The translations under genes and the position numbers were made by a program. 64,000 nucleotides of DNA from Cordylochernes scorpioides. Its lineage: Eukaryota; Arthropoda; Arachnida; Pseudoscorpiones; Chernetidae. Below the pieces are notes generated by a model. The model saw only the letters and a list, made by a program, of their open reading frames with translations. It made no database searches and was not told the DNA's origin. Positions 10,769 through 21,656 of the stretch are shown one piece after another. Numbering within the stretch: position 1 is the stretch's first letter; each line of letters begins with the position of its first letter. The stretch lies in NCBI GenBank assembly GCA_030710605.1, contig CP092864.1, forward strand, positions 141,363,368 to 141,427,367, written 5' to 3'.

Positions 10769-11930
10769 TCTAATACAAGAAACAAGGCCTCCAAGAGACA
10801 AGTTACCTCATGTGTTATATAAGCTGCCATGTATTATATTATCTACCAATATTTTGAAGCTCTTTGTGTTGGGTTATGGGTAAATAAATTCTGTCCTCAT
10901 ATCTTGTCTCTTTTTTATTTGTGAACAGTAATTTTTGTTTCTCATTTGCTCACATCTTATATTATGACGTGCAGACCAAAGTGTTATAACTTCTCAAATA
11001 ACACTGTACACACAATTTTACCCCTTATGTTTAATTTATCGCTTTTCGCTCATTAAAAGAAATAGCATAAGGAATATTCTCTGTAACCCCCCACCTTTAG
11101 AAATTTTGGGCAAAAAAAAAATACAAAATGATTTTACTACCACGTTTTTCAACGCAAAAGGTTGATTTAAAAATTATATTTATTTGAGGGGATACATTTT
11201 AAAAAATCGTGTACAGTATAATAAACAATGATAACATTTGACAAGCCCATAGGATATTTGGAATAAAGTACGACAAATGTATTTTGTCACTCCCATCTAT
11301 ATTTCATTTGTTGGATCATGACAAATTTCCAGTTAAATAGTCGAGTGTCGCCAATTATTCAAGAAATTACACATTCCTTATAGCAAGAAATCCTATTAGT
11401 AGTACCATCATAATTTTTGGTACTATATTAACATTTCAAAAAATCGTGTATTGAATTCAGCTATGTTTTTCAAACATTCAATATATTTGACAAAACTCTA
11501 TCAAAAATATAAATATTTTTTGCTACATGTTTTAATTTGCATATACCTATTTTACATATCTCAGATTGTATTTAAAAATCGTTAACCATTTCTTCAAACT
11601 TTTGGCGAAATGGTGCTTTATTAATTAACCATTTGATATTATTAGGATTCTTTCCTGGTATACAAAAAGGAAAAATACGTGTCGATCAGTTATATTTTTC
11701 AATTAATCAAACAATTTGGCCGCTGAATTTCTGATTCTGGTACAGCGCCATCTAGGGAATGAAATTGTAACTAAAATCAATTTCGAAATTTTCAATATTT
11801 GCCATAAAAAATCCCATTGCAATCTGAACACAATGGTGTTTACCGCATTGCTCTAGCGCAAATATTCGCGGAGTTATTAATTTTTAAAGTTGTGCGGGAC
11901 TTTTGGATCACCCTGTATATTAGGAGAATA
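10769..11930. other. AT-rich spacer with an orphan mariner-type end
   Basis: No convincing gene. At 11899-11926 the sequence GGGACTTTTGGATCACCCTG followed by TATA looks like the right inverted repeat of a mariner or MITE. No matching left repeat was seen upstream, so the element is truncated or its other end has diverged. Confidence 0.4.
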
Positions 11931-11940
11931 GTCCAATACA

Positions 11941-12112
11941 ACAAAACAAAACAAAAAGCCTTTATTTAGGGTCACTGACCCTATACAGGATTCACCAGAG
12001 GTATGCATAAGAACAAAGCAGTGAGACAAAGGAAATAACGATATATACAGAAGAAAAAGAAAAAAAAAAAACAAGAAAGAGAAAGAGGGAAGCAAGAAAA
12101 ACAACACAAAAT
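11941..12112 (-). mobile_element. Family B LINE 3' tip (172 bp)
   Basis: Flanked by the direct repeat GTCCAATACA (11931-11940 and 12113-12122). On the minus strand it ends with TGACCCTAAATAAAGGC and a TTTTG-repeat tail, matching the 3' end of the family B LINE at 47330-47382. A severely 5'-truncated retrotransposition product. It lies next to a 65-bp block that recurs at 35.9 kb and 39.9 kb. Confidence 0.85.
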
Positions 12113-12410
12113 GTCCAATACAGTATTTGAGCTCTAAGAAGCGGTCTGGTAGATTGAATTGGCAAAACGGTTGGGAGGGTTCGCCACTGATAAGCCAAGC
12201 CCTCCCAATATTTTTTCATCGCAGTAAAGATAGTAGAAGTTTGTTTTAGGTGTAAAAGAAACTTTCGTGTCTAAATGTTTTCTTTTCTCACATATAGATG
12301 GCGCGTTATTGCCCTAAATAAATAAATAAATAAAGGACAATTTCCTATGGAGGAAGAATTTCTTGCTCTTATCCCTCAGCGGATTAGCCTTTATTTATAA
12401 CTAGACGTAT

Positions 12411-12730
12411 GACCCGGCTTCGCCCGAGAATTCCCCCGAGTGCAATTTCCTTCATACTGAAAGTACATCAATAATAAATATTAGAAGTGCCATAGAATAG
12501 CAATACAGAAGTAACACATAAACTACAGGAAAAAAAGTGTGTGTAATGGCAAAAATTGTATTATATTAGTGTTTAGGTATTTGATTTAATTAATATAGTT
12601 GATATAATAATATATATTTATATTTCCTCAGGTTTATAAAAAGCGACATGCAAAATTTGGTACCAATTGGTTCAGTAGTTTTTGAGTTTATCGCGAAACA
12701 GACAGATATTGACTTTTATATATATAGAGA
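12411..12730 (-). mobile_element. Non-autonomous Helitron
   Basis: On the minus strand it starts near 12730 with TCTATATATATAAAAG and ends CTAG at 12411-12414, preceded by a GC hairpin around GGGCGAAGCC some 10 bases upstream. That is the 5'-TC...hairpin-CTRR-3' signature of Helitrons. The insertion lies between A and T, with no target duplication. About 320 bp, no coding capacity. Confidence 0.78.
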
Positions 12731-13033
12731 TTATAATGAAGGGATTATAATATTAACAAGTTAAGGGAAATATGTTTACACGTAAAATCGAGAGAATGAC
12801 AAGATGCCGAGATGAGAAGTTTCACTCCTCTAATCTTCCTTGTACTTGAGAGCACATATTTACTTCCTAGTGTTGCCAAACAACTGATTAGGGCCTAACT
12901 GACCATTAGGGCAACGGCCTAGTTAGCAAGAATTCACTACTTCCATGAAATAGCAGGAGATGCTCTCCAGAAGATGAATAACTTGAACATCCGGATTGGT
13001 AACGTGTACACATGAATCAAAATCAGATCATAT

Positions 13034-13209
13034 TATAGCAGAGTATTTATTATTTTATTAATAGAGTATCATTTTTTTATGTTTATATTTTACTACTCTG
13101 TAAACTTCCCTCATTGCTTATCTTATGTTTATCATTCATAGTTTGTTCTTGCCTTAAATAAATTGTTGTGTCATCCCGAAGTTTGCCTTTCCCATTTTTT
13201 TACGTGACA
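13034..13209 (+). repeat. TRIM left LTR
   Basis: Aligns along its length with 13549-13727. The shared core includes CTCTGTAAACTTCCCTCA and GTCATCCCGAAGTTTG. Its first bases (TATAGCAG) have drifted from the TGTARCAA consensus of the other copies. Confidence 0.7.
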
Positions 13210-13548
13210 TTTTGGTGGAGATGCTGGGTAAATTAGGGAAGACAAACTGAAGATCGCCGAGAAGACCTTGAAGCCATGGGTGCTGTGATCTACATTTTCA
13301 GAGACTGGATCCAGGATTCCACCGCCGTGTCAAAGCCAAGACTTCCCTCCAAGATGACGATGTCCCTATAGACGACGATACGACGACAAAGCCCCTCTTC
13401 CCGCCGCAAGAAAAAAAGACGCAAAGGTAATTGGGACAAATACCTAGACTTCGACGGAATACTTGGCAGAAGCACATCAATTTTGATCCATGTCAGTAAC
13501 TACAATAGTTGCAAGCTGCGGGTCACAGCTCCCATAGGGAAGGAGCTA

Positions 13549-13727
13549 TGTAACAAAGTATTTATTATTTTATTAACATAGTATCATTTTTTAATGTTTA
13601 TATTTTGCTACTCTGTAAACTTCCCTCACTGCTTATCTTTTTTTTTTTATTATTCATAGTTCGTTCTTGCCTCAAATAAATTGCTATGTCATCCCGAAGT
13701 TTGTCTTTTCTAATTTTCCACGTGGCA
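13549..13727 (+). repeat. TRIM right LTR
   Basis: Begins TG and ends CA. Related LTR fragments occur at 16455-16520 (+), 18208-18360 (-) and 21377-21416 (-), so this is a dispersed family. Confidence 0.7.
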
Positions 13728-14694
13728 ATATCAAAAGGGGAGGAAAGTTGAATGGGGCGGTAGCCTCGGATGCCATAAAAAAAGATTGTAAATAATCATA
13801 ATGATCTCAAAATAACAATAGTAATTTTAATGCATATCAAATTCAAATTTTAAATATGCATAAACGAAAATGTAGAACACACATAGAGGTACATACACGT
13901 ATAATATTCTAAATAACATGATATTTATTCCTGCTTAGTCTTTTGTTATTTAAGGGGATTTACGCGTAGCATTTGAGAAAATGAAAAGATACTGAAATTG
14001 GAAATTTCACTCTTCTAATCTTTATATTTGAGGGAACAATTTAAAATGTTGTAACTCCAATGTTGAGTCGATAAAATATTAGTTACAAGATTTGGAAGAG
14101 AAAGGTAGAGTTTGTGGGAACGACGAAAAAAAACACAAAAAACTTTGCCACATGCGCCAACAATCAACGGGACTGTTGCCATGTATCTACCTTGTGTATC
14201 CATTTTATTATATATTGTCGCGGAGATAAAATAAAGAAAGGGCAAGTTTGGGGATAATTAATTTATTATAAGGGGTATTTATAGGGAGAGAGAAAGTACA
14301 ACTTACCCCAAGTTAAAGATAATCCTAATGAACGGCGTCAGCCACCGTCCCGTTTTCCTTATTTTCAGATCAGCTTCAAAGAACCCCTCGCACCTGTGGT
14401 CCCCCCCGGGGTCCAGGGATGATTGACAGGTGTCCCATCTGGATGGAGCTACTTGACAATATTATATTACCTCAAGAGAATGACTGGAGATCGTGGAAAT
14501 TGACGATAATTGATAATAGATCTTCATATCGAAGACACAATTTTGATATTAACATTATAAAATGGAAAATAATCAATAAATACAATTTAGAAACACTTTC
14601 GGTCAGAAAAGGTTTTTATTTTCTCGACGTTTCGCGACAAAAAGCTTATGTACTCGTCTGGAAAAAAGAAAATAAAGCGTGAAGCGTTATAAAT

Positions 14695-14900
14695 GATTCA
14701 TTTATATTCTTATTTATTATGAAAATAGAGTAATCCATATTTAAATCTTTAGTTAATAAAAAGGCATATATTGGATTGAATAAAATAATGTAATGCCTTG
14801 ACAAAGGTTGGCGTTCAGCCAACCGAAATGTTGGCAAATGAATCTTTTATTCAATCTAATATATGCCTTTTTATTATCTAAAGATTATTATTTATAAAAT
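14695..14900 (+). repeat. Foldback element with a hammerhead-like core
   Basis: Inverted arms (CTTTAGTTAATAAAAAGGCA at about 14747 and its complement at about 14862-14882) flank a hammerhead-like motif. Followed by ATGCCGGCCAGGTAAAC, a sequence also found beside the 26.4 kb foldback. Same family as the foldbacks at 17.6 and 61.0 kb. Probably a non-autonomous Penelope-like derivative. Confidence 0.55.
14795..14836 (+). ncRNA. Hammerhead ribozyme-like motif (variant core)
   Basis: Stem II is a perfect 7-bp pairing (GGTTGGC with GCCAACC, loop GTTCA) followed by GAAA. The upstream core reads TTGACAAA rather than CTGANGA, so the C3 and G8 positions differ from the consensus. Probably a decayed ribozyme. 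Similar motifs are at 17.64, 17.85, 61.07 and 61.13 kb. Confidence 0.45.
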
Positions 14901-16270
14901 ATAAATGCCGGCCAGGTAAACCTCTATATTCAAGACAATTTAGAAAATCATAGATTTATCAATTTTTTTTTGGTTCATTGTTTGTAACAATAGTGACCAA
15001 CGTGAGAGAAATGCTTTTAAAAATTTTATTTTAATAACTCTAAGAGCCACTATTTATTACTATTTAGACTAAAAATGTAAGATTAAGCATTATTATTTTT
15101 CGTGAAATCTCATCATTTCAAAAATGTCGTTTTCTGTTTATAATCTGCCAATATTTTTTATCTGAAGACTAATCGAAATTATGATTGATTTCAAAAATAG
15201 ATTTCGAATCAAACTCTGGATGATTGACATAATCGTCTGATACAAATTTCTTCCTATTTGGGAGGGTAGGTAAATGACCCCTAAAAATTCCTAATTGCAA
15301 TACAAAATTGAAACGTATATTTTTAACGGCATTAATCAAAAAGGATTTTTTTTGCCTTAATTTAATATAATGAGAATTTCGCAGCCTGTGAAAATATAAA
15401 AGAGCTTCAAATATTTAGAAATTTTTATGTTGCCAAATTCACACACATAAAGAAAGAAATTTATATTAAGATATAAATCAATATTTGACTCAAATAATCT
15501 TCAAAAAAACTTTATCAAATTTGAAAAATATTGAAATCCGAAATTTTAGATGTGTGTAAAATTTAATTATTTATAAAATAATAATAAAAAAAATATTTAC
15601 TTTGCCAAAAAAGAAAATTTTGCAGCATAAAAATCAATTTAAAAGAATAATGCAAAAAAATATATATCTATGAAATAGATTTTTTTGGCTTAAAATGATT
15701 ATAGTGTATTTGAATTAATCTTTTAAATGTCCTCTTTCTTATCTTTTCAAATCTTGTAATTATTTAATTTTTTTTTTGTAATATAGTATCTGAATTTAGT
15801 GTTGTTATTGACGCAAGCATCCCTTGTAGGGATATCGCGTCTGATTTGATAAATAAATAAATAAATAAATAAATTTAAAAATATTTTAAAAACATGATAA
15901 AGTTCTAAAAAAAAAAAAGATACTGATTTTGTATTCTAAGAGCAGGGAAAAAAATGAATGCCATAAATTACTAAATAAGAGGGCCGCTTTGGAACGTTGT
16001 TTAATGACTCTACAACTTCTCTAAGGAATGAGGTCGATTCTGTTCTAATTATTAAACAAAAGAATTAAAGTGGCAACAAATTTCATTTTGGAAACCGATC
16101 AAAAATTTTTCGATTCCATTTATTTAATCCAGAATATATTTTTAAAACTACCAAAAAATCTAATCTGTCCGGAATATAATATAGATAACTTGATAATACC
16201 AAAGATATGCCAAGGTAAAGACAACCTACAAAATGAGAATGCAAATAATTAAAATAATAATATACAAATA
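14901..16270. other. AT-rich spacer with a family C LINE 3' end
   Basis: No gene seen. At about 15775-15875 the plus strand has GACGCAA, a small hairpin and GGGATATCGCG followed by a (AAAT)n tail. It resembles the 3' end of the family C LINE at 34.83-34.87 kb (complement strand), so this is most likely a severely truncated LINE tip. Confidence 0.45.
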
Positions 16271-16746
16271 CTAGCGGACGTACCCGGCTTCGCCCGGGTT
16301 TTACCCGAGTAAAGGTTTGTCTAACGAATCTCTCGATAAAGTGAATATTTTTTCCCGGTCTCTTTAAAAATACTCGATAAGTTGAATAAAATCAATATTA
16401 ATTGGTTCCCTCGGTAATTTGAAGTTAAAGGAATAGTATCTTGCCTTGGAATTGTATCATTATTCTTGTCTCAAATAAATTGCCGTGTCATCCTGAATTT
16501 TGTATTTCCTAATTTTCTACATTACAAAATCATCGTATCATCATGATAATATTAAGAGCAGATTGTTGAATTATAACAGATAAATTAGAATATTTATCTT
16601 GATTATTTTTAGGCGAAAAGTTATTTCAAAAATTTTATTTGCTAGAAACCATTTCCAGTACTATACTAAATAACTTCCCAAAGTTTCATGGCGTTCCAAT
16701 GAGTGGTTTGGTCAGGCATAAAGGACAGACAGACACACATACATTC

Positions 16747-16794
<48 letters not shown>

Positions 16795-16795
16795 A
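16271..16795 (-). mobile_element. Helitron containing fragments of other elements
   Basis: On the minus strand the 3' end is at 16271-16274 (CTAG, preceded by the hairpin CGGGCGAAGCCGGG). The 5' end falls in the TA-rich tract near 16790. Inside are a pogo-like MITE fragment (about 16323-16440, cf. 29.5 kb) joined directly to a TRIM LTR fragment (about 16455-16520). Neither has its own termini or target duplication. Confidence 0.55.
16750..16792. repeat. (TA)n microsatellite
   Basis: An uninterrupted run of TA dinucleotides at the presumed 5' end of the Helitron. Confidence 0.95.
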
Positions 16796-17594
16796 ATATA
16801 ATTCTCAAATGATACCAATTATTTCATCAGGGCGATTCGTTCTATTGCTGCAATTTAGCATACCTCTGAAATAAATGATAGCAAGTGCTATCAATAAACG
16901 TATGTATACTTTACATAGGTTTTACTCTAGTATATGTATAGGTTTTGTACTTTTATAAGACAACATTTTACTCTTTAATAACAACTTTTACATTTCAATA
17001 ACAATATTTTCATTTTTAATCGATATTTAAAAATATTTTAACAATTAAACACTATGGATATATATTTTTTCTATTTGAAATTGGTATATCTTTAACATTT
17101 TATATATATTTTAATCAAACATAATAAAGCATTTGAGATTTTCTCAAATAAAGTTAACCACTTCTTAATATGGTTTTGAAACTTTCCTATGTTCCTGCTT
17201 CAAGCTGCTTCCCATCTTAAACGTCAGCTATTTTCATAACTATTGTTTTAAGTAGCTTTTTTATATCTTGAATGAAAACATCACCCAAGTTAGTATTTTG
17301 GTTTAGATATTTCTCCATCGCATGAATGACGAACTAATTTGTGTTATTGTTATTATAATATCATTCAAAATTGAATATAATTATTAGTTTTAAACGATAA
17401 TATTGTGTCGAAAATAAATTTTAAATTTATTTTATTATTTAATTAATCAGAATGAAAATACACAGAAGATAATATAACTTTATTTGTTGAAATCATCATA
17501 TATGTTCTATAGCTTTGTTGTTCAATATTCTCTAGCTATATATATTCCGGGGCGTTCTGCGCTCCAGGAACCTGGGTTATAAATATCTCTGTTT

Positions 17595-17970
17595 TTTAAT
17601 TAAAAAGGCCTATATTGGATCAAAATATCATTTATTTTACCAATATTTCAGTTGGCTGAACGCCAACCTTTATCAAGGTGTTATAACATTTTTAACATTT
17701 TAAACATTTTGACACACTTGGCATATCCTGACCAGGAGCACATGTGCTTTACAGAAGGCAGAGCGCCATCTGGTGGAACAGAAATCAACTAAACATTGAT
17801 TTAGCCTGTTCCTTGATATTTGGCCAACTTTAAAATGTTATAACACCTTGATAAAGGTTGGCGTTCAGCCAACTGAAATATTGGTAAAATAAATAAAATT
17901 TTGATCCAATATATGCCTTTTTAATTAAAGATTTATCTATGGATTGCTCTATTTTCAAAAAAATATCTCT
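17595..17970. repeat. Foldback with paired hammerhead-like motifs
   Basis: Two inverted arms of roughly 95 bp (17600-17690 and 17840-17935) share TTAATTAAAAAGGC, GATCCAATATA and a hammerhead-like core in opposite orientations. Between them lies a part of the other hammerhead family (ATCCTGACCAGGAGCACATG, CAGAGCGCCATCTGGTGG). The same plan with a much shorter centre recurs at 61.0-61.2 kb. Confidence 0.6.
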
Positions 17971-18207
17971 GTATGTAATTAGTTAGTTATATTAGTCTTT
18001 CTGTGACGTAATAAATAAATAATCTTTTGCTTTATCATTATGATCTGTCTAGTCATCCACTACGCTACAATATTAGTTCCTATTCTTGAATGAATATTGA
18101 AACAGTCAAGGGAATTTCTAACTTAGTGATGTTTACTTTGAACCGATAAAAATCTATTAAAAACACATTTATTAAAATGACTATATAGGATAAACTGGTA
18201 AGCCTAT

Positions 18208-18360
18208 TGCCACGTGAAAAATTAGGAAAGACATACTTCAGGATGACACAGCAATTTATTTAAGGTAAGACAAAAAAAAAAAAAATTCAGGTAAAAATAG
18301 ACTATGATGATAAAGAAAAAAAAAAAGATAAGCAATGAGGGAAGTTTACAGAGTAGCATG
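18208..18360 (-). repeat. TRIM LTR fragment
   Basis: On the minus strand it matches the 3' three-quarters of the 13.5 kb LTR (CTCTGTAAACTTCCCTCA, GATGACACAGCAATTTATTT on plus) and ends at TGCCACGT on plus (ACGTGGCA on minus). The left end is missing. Confidence 0.6.
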
Positions 18361-18411
18361 TTGTCGAATCTATATATGGCGTGGATTATTATTAAATAAT
18401 ACGATAAATTC

Positions 18412-18730
18412 TATAAAATAACGCCAGGAGAAAATGATTTTTTATTAATCGACTACACGAGCTTTCGGGCAGTCACGCCCTTCAACTGGTAATGATACAT
18501 GATGGCAATAGGCCTTAAATAGGATTCCGTTTTTAAAGAGATATTTTCACATAGGAGAAAAATAATATAGGACGGCTAAAAAACAATTTAGTTAAAAGAT
18601 ATTTGCGAATATAAGCTATTATATAATATATTTATGTAACTATGCTAATCCTGTAATGCCGGTTGACAAATAAATGGTAGGTTTGTAATTGGCTAAAACA
18701 TGTGACTATATAATGAAGAGAGACTAGTAT
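18412..18730 (+). repeat. PLE left inverted repeat
   Basis: Complementary, with few differences, to 19466-19784. Contains the motif GAGCTTTCGGGCAGTCACGC, the complement of a hammerhead-like stem II and GAAA core. Confidence 0.88.
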
Positions 18731-18763
18731 AAAATTAATACAGTTAGAACGCTTACCAAGAGA

Positions 18764-19393
18764 TTGGTTACACATTGCTCCCTGCCCATTTTCAGATCAA
18801 TAGAGTTTGCTAACATTAAGAAACAACTTGCCCTCTCCCAATATCCACACCAGTTCATATATAAATATCAATACAACCCGGCCCATAAGAAACCCAATTT
18901 ACCCCATAGAAATACCTGCATCTTACCGTACTCAACACAATCCGCTGCAATATCTCACCTTCTTAAGCCTCATGGCATTAACACCTACTATACAAACAAT
19001 AGAAGCCTGGCCACCATTCTTAGACATCCAATTACCCGATTGCCGAGACCTGCCAGTGTTCAGTCATCGGGTGGCTCGGTCTACTCAGTCTCATGCAACG
19101 ATTGTAGTGCAACCTATATAGGTGAGACTGGTAGGTCCGTGGCCATCAGGATGACTGAGCATGGCAGGTGCGTCAATAACAAAGACAACAGGTCCCTCAT
19201 CTACAACCATATTCTTGATACAGGCCACTCTTTCGATTTAACTTCACCCACCACATTATACAATAACATCTCCAATAAATACCAAAGACTGATCATAGAA
19301 GCCATAGTATCCATATCAAAAAATAGCGTTAACCGACATATAGATTTACCTGCACAATATCAGGATATATGTAGTAACTTGAATAACCATTAA
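18764..19393 (+). CDS. PLE protein fragment with GIY-YIG endonuclease
   Basis: 209 residues open from the ATG; the parental protein is much longer and begins with an RT domain that is absent here. Residues 105-175 form a GIY-YIG nuclease: VYSVSCNDC, then TYIGETGRS, MTEHGRCV, YNHILDTGHSFDL and a later LIIEAIVS with the catalytic E. The CNDC and H residues fit the zinc-binding variant typical of Penelope endonucleases. The nuclease would nick target DNA for insertion. Lack of RT means this copy cannot reverse transcribe by itself. The start codon is only the first ATG in the remaining frame. Confidence 0.85.
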   Translation: MVTHCSLPIFRSIEFANIKKQLALSQYPHQFIYKYQYNPAHKKPNLPHRNTCILPYSTQSAAISHLLKPHGINTYYTNNRSLATILRHPITRLPRPASVQSSGGSVYSVSCNDCSATYIGETGRSVAIRMTEHGRCVNNKDNRSLIYNHILDTGHSFDLTSPTTLYNNISNKYQRLIIEAIVSISKNSVNRHIDLPAQYQDICSNLNNH

Positions 19394-19465
19394 ACCCCCC
19401 CCCCCCCCTCCCCCAGTATAGTTCCAATATGGCCGCTGATGGCGGGTTGAACAGTCGATATCCTA

Positions 19466-19784
19466 ATACTAGTCTCTCTTCATTATATAGTCACATGTTT
19501 TAGCCAATTACAAACCTACCATTTATTTGTCAACCGGCATTACAGGATTAGCATAGTTACATAAATATATTATATAATAGCTTAGATTCGCAAATATCTT
19601 TTAACTAAATTGTTTTTTAGCCGTCCTATATTATTTTTCTCATATGTAAAAATATCTCTTTAAAAACGGAATCCTATTTAAGGCCTATTGCCATCATGTA
19701 TCATTACCAGTTGAAGGGCGTGACTGCCCGAAAGCTCGTGTAGTCGATTAATAAAAAATCATTTTCTCCTGGCGTTATTTTATA
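19466..19784 (-). repeat. PLE right inverted repeat
   Basis: Mirror of 18412-18730. Here the hammerhead-like motif reads on the plus strand: AGTTGAAGGGCG, then CTGCCCGAAAGCTCGTG at about 19709-19740. Stem II (GGGC/GCCC) is intact but the CTGANGA core is imperfect. Confidence 0.88.
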
Positions 19785-20006
19785 GTATTTATATTCCAAG
19801 GAGAAAGTTTCTATGTTTAAATAAATACGATAAATTAAATGCACAAATGATTATATTTATTAACTTACAAAACAAAGGGAGAGATATTTAACACATATCT
19901 TATTTTTTATATGTTTAAATTTAAAGAAATATAATAAACAAAACAAACAGTTCTATATAAAAAAAAAAGGCTTCAAGACAAATCTAATAACAACAACCAA
20001 TTTATA

Positions 20007-21310
20007 CAGGGTGTACCAGGTAAATTGGGAATTTCAACAATAGTATTTCAACTGAAATTTTTTGCAAGTAAAAATTAAAATATCCGAATGAAATTTGACA
20101 CAGTAGTAGATAAAAGGATATAGTTTTTATTTATTCAATGTAGTTTCCATTATTAGCTACAATAGTCTCGAGGCGAGTGCGGAATGAAGCACAGGCCTTG
20201 GCGACGATGACCTTGTCCATTTGGGTCATCACCGTGTGAACTGCTTTCTTGACAGACTGGATGGTGGTATGAGGAGCTTTGTTGACATCTCTCTCAACAA
20301 CGCCCCATACATAGTAGTCGAGGGGATTGCAATCTGGAGAATTAGGGGGCCAAATATCAGGACCCCAGTGACTAGGGACGTTAAGTGTCAGCCACGATTG
20401 TGTCTTTTTTGCCTTATGGGCTGGAGCTGAGTCCTGTTGGAAGACATACTTCCTTCCTGCGGCCACCATGTCCATCCAAGGCTTCACAACGGTCTCCAGA
20501 ACATTGATGTAGGTGTCAGCGTTCATCCTAAGGCTCTTCTCAAAGAAATGGGGAGGCATGACATCACCTTCACTGCTGATAACGCCAAGGACCATTACGG
20601 AGGCAGGAAATTTCGTGTGCATCACGACAGGTATCTCTGAGGGGTCTTTACAGATCCAGCGATCATTCCTGGGATTTACCTTTTGGTCCACGTCAAAGTT
20701 CTTTTCGTCAGAGAAGAACCTTAGCATGCCAAAAGAGTCGTGTTTCAGGTTGTTGAGGAGGGCAGCAGCCTTTCCTTTTCTGTTATTCTTCATATTCTCA
20801 GTCAGCAACTGACCTTTCCGAAGGGCATAAGACTTGAGACCAAGGTCCTCATGGATAGTTCTGACAATTGTCATAGAGCCAACGTCCATTTCCTTGGCTA
20901 TGGCCCTCATGCTCTTCCCAGGGTTTCCATCAATCTTCTCCTTGACATTTTTGACAAATTCTTCGTCTCTTACCCTGTCCGATCGACGCGAGTGCTTTTT
21001 CCTTGTAGCTATCCCCTCTTTGTTACTGTCGGCCTCATCAAACTGCTTCTTGACACGATAAATAGTGGTTTTGGGCAACTTAAGAAAATCCACTATCTCT
21101 TTGGGGCTCCTTCCGGCGCGCAGAGCAACGATGATGGCAGCTCGATTTTCAAATTCTCGGTTACTCTTCATCACTACACTGCGCACACATGTATTGTTGC
21201 ATTTTACATGAATATGGCTACGTAATGAAAAAAAAAACAAGTTTTTAATCTCAAGTAGTTTTTGTTTTATGGACTGTCAAAGTTAGTCCCAATTTACCTG
21301 GTACACCCTG
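20007..21310 (-). mobile_element. Intact maT-type (DD37D) transposon
   Basis: A 1304-bp element with 24-bp terminal inverted repeats (CAGGGTGTACCAGGTAAATT...) flanked by TA at 20005-20006 and 21311-21312. Encodes one uninterrupted transposase on the minus strand. Confidence 0.9.
20131..21171 (-). CDS. Mariner-superfamily transposase, DD37D
   Basis: 346 residues starting MKSNREFENRAAI. An in-frame ATG 23 codons upstream exists, but this start matches the beginning of the DNA-binding domain. Two helix-turn-helix units are visible (SPKEIVDFLKLPKTTIYRVK and MRAIAKEMDVGSMTIVRTIH). Catalytic motifs are FFSDEKNFDVD, VFQQDSAPAHKA and SPDCNPLDYYVWG. I count 37 residues between the second and third D, which places it with the maT/DD37D group. 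The N-terminal half has a basic stretch (TRKKHSRRSDRVR) that may serve nuclear import. No stop or frameshift is seen. Confidence 0.9.
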   Translation of the reverse strand: MKSNREFENRAAIIVALRAGRSPKEIVDFLKLPKTTIYRVKKQFDEADSNKEGIATRKKHSRRSDRVRDEEFVKNVKEKIDGNPGKSMRAIAKEMDVGSMTIVRTIHEDLGLKSYALRKGQLLTENMKNNRKGKAAALLNNLKHDSFGMLRFFSDEKNFDVDQKVNPRNDRWICKDPSEIPVVMHTKFPASVMVLGVISSEGDVMPPHFFEKSLRMNADTYINVLETVVKPWMDMVAAGRKYVFQQDSAPAHKAKKTQSWLTLNVPSHWGPDIWPPNSPDCNPLDYYVWGVVERDVNKAPHTTIQSVKKAVHTVMTQMDKVIVAKACASFRTRLETIVANNGNYIE

Positions 21311-21656
21311 TATAATCTAAATCTATATATATTTTTAATTATAGTCTATCATGGCAAAATAAAAATATCAAAAATGATACTCTGTTTATAAAATAATAAA
21401 TACCTTGCTACAATATTTTAGTGGGAATATAGGAAAAATTCAACACCATATTAAACAGTGATCAACTTTATTTGATAAAAATATCAAAGGCTTTATTTTT
21501 AAATGCTTGATTAAAACAAATATAAACATTTATTTAAAAGACCAATTCCAATTAAAATAAAAGTATTTCGGTTTAAAATTATAATATATCTATTGTATAA
21601 TTGTTAAAAAAATATTCTTAAAATTCAAAGATATTGATTAAAAATAAAAATTTGAT

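Larger units (their letters stand above)
13034..13727 (+). mobile_element. Miniature LTR retrotransposon (TRIM)
   Basis: Two direct repeats of about 176-179 bp (13034-13209 and 13549-13727). The second begins TGTAACAAAG, and the two end ACGTGACA and ACGTGGCA. Just inside the left repeat TGGTGGAGATGCTGGGTA is positioned like a tRNA primer-binding site. A purine-rich AGGGAAGGAG lies 5 bases before the right repeat, like a polypurine tract. The 339-bp interior has no protein. ATAT flanks both ends as a possible short target duplication. Confidence 0.68.
18411..19823 (+). mobile_element. Penelope-like retroelement (PLE) with long inverted repeats
   Basis: A 1413-bp insertion flanked by the 13-bp duplication AATACGATAAATT (18398-18410 and 19824-19836). 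Inverted repeats of about 319 bp (18412-18730 and 19466-19784) carry hammerhead-like motifs. They enclose the C-terminal part of a GIY-YIG protein. A 39-bp tail follows the right repeat. Long inverted flanks, a short tail and variable duplications are features of Penelope elements. The RT domain has been lost. Confidence 0.85.

Noticed and set aside
14419-14682. 87-codon open frame
   Set aside because: It overlaps a hammerhead-like GAAACGTCGAG region on the other strand, has low-complexity composition and no domain.
19394-19411. Poly-C run after the PLE stop codon as a regulatory signal
   Set aside because: A simple homopolymer; nothing supports a function and its length is prone to sequencing error.
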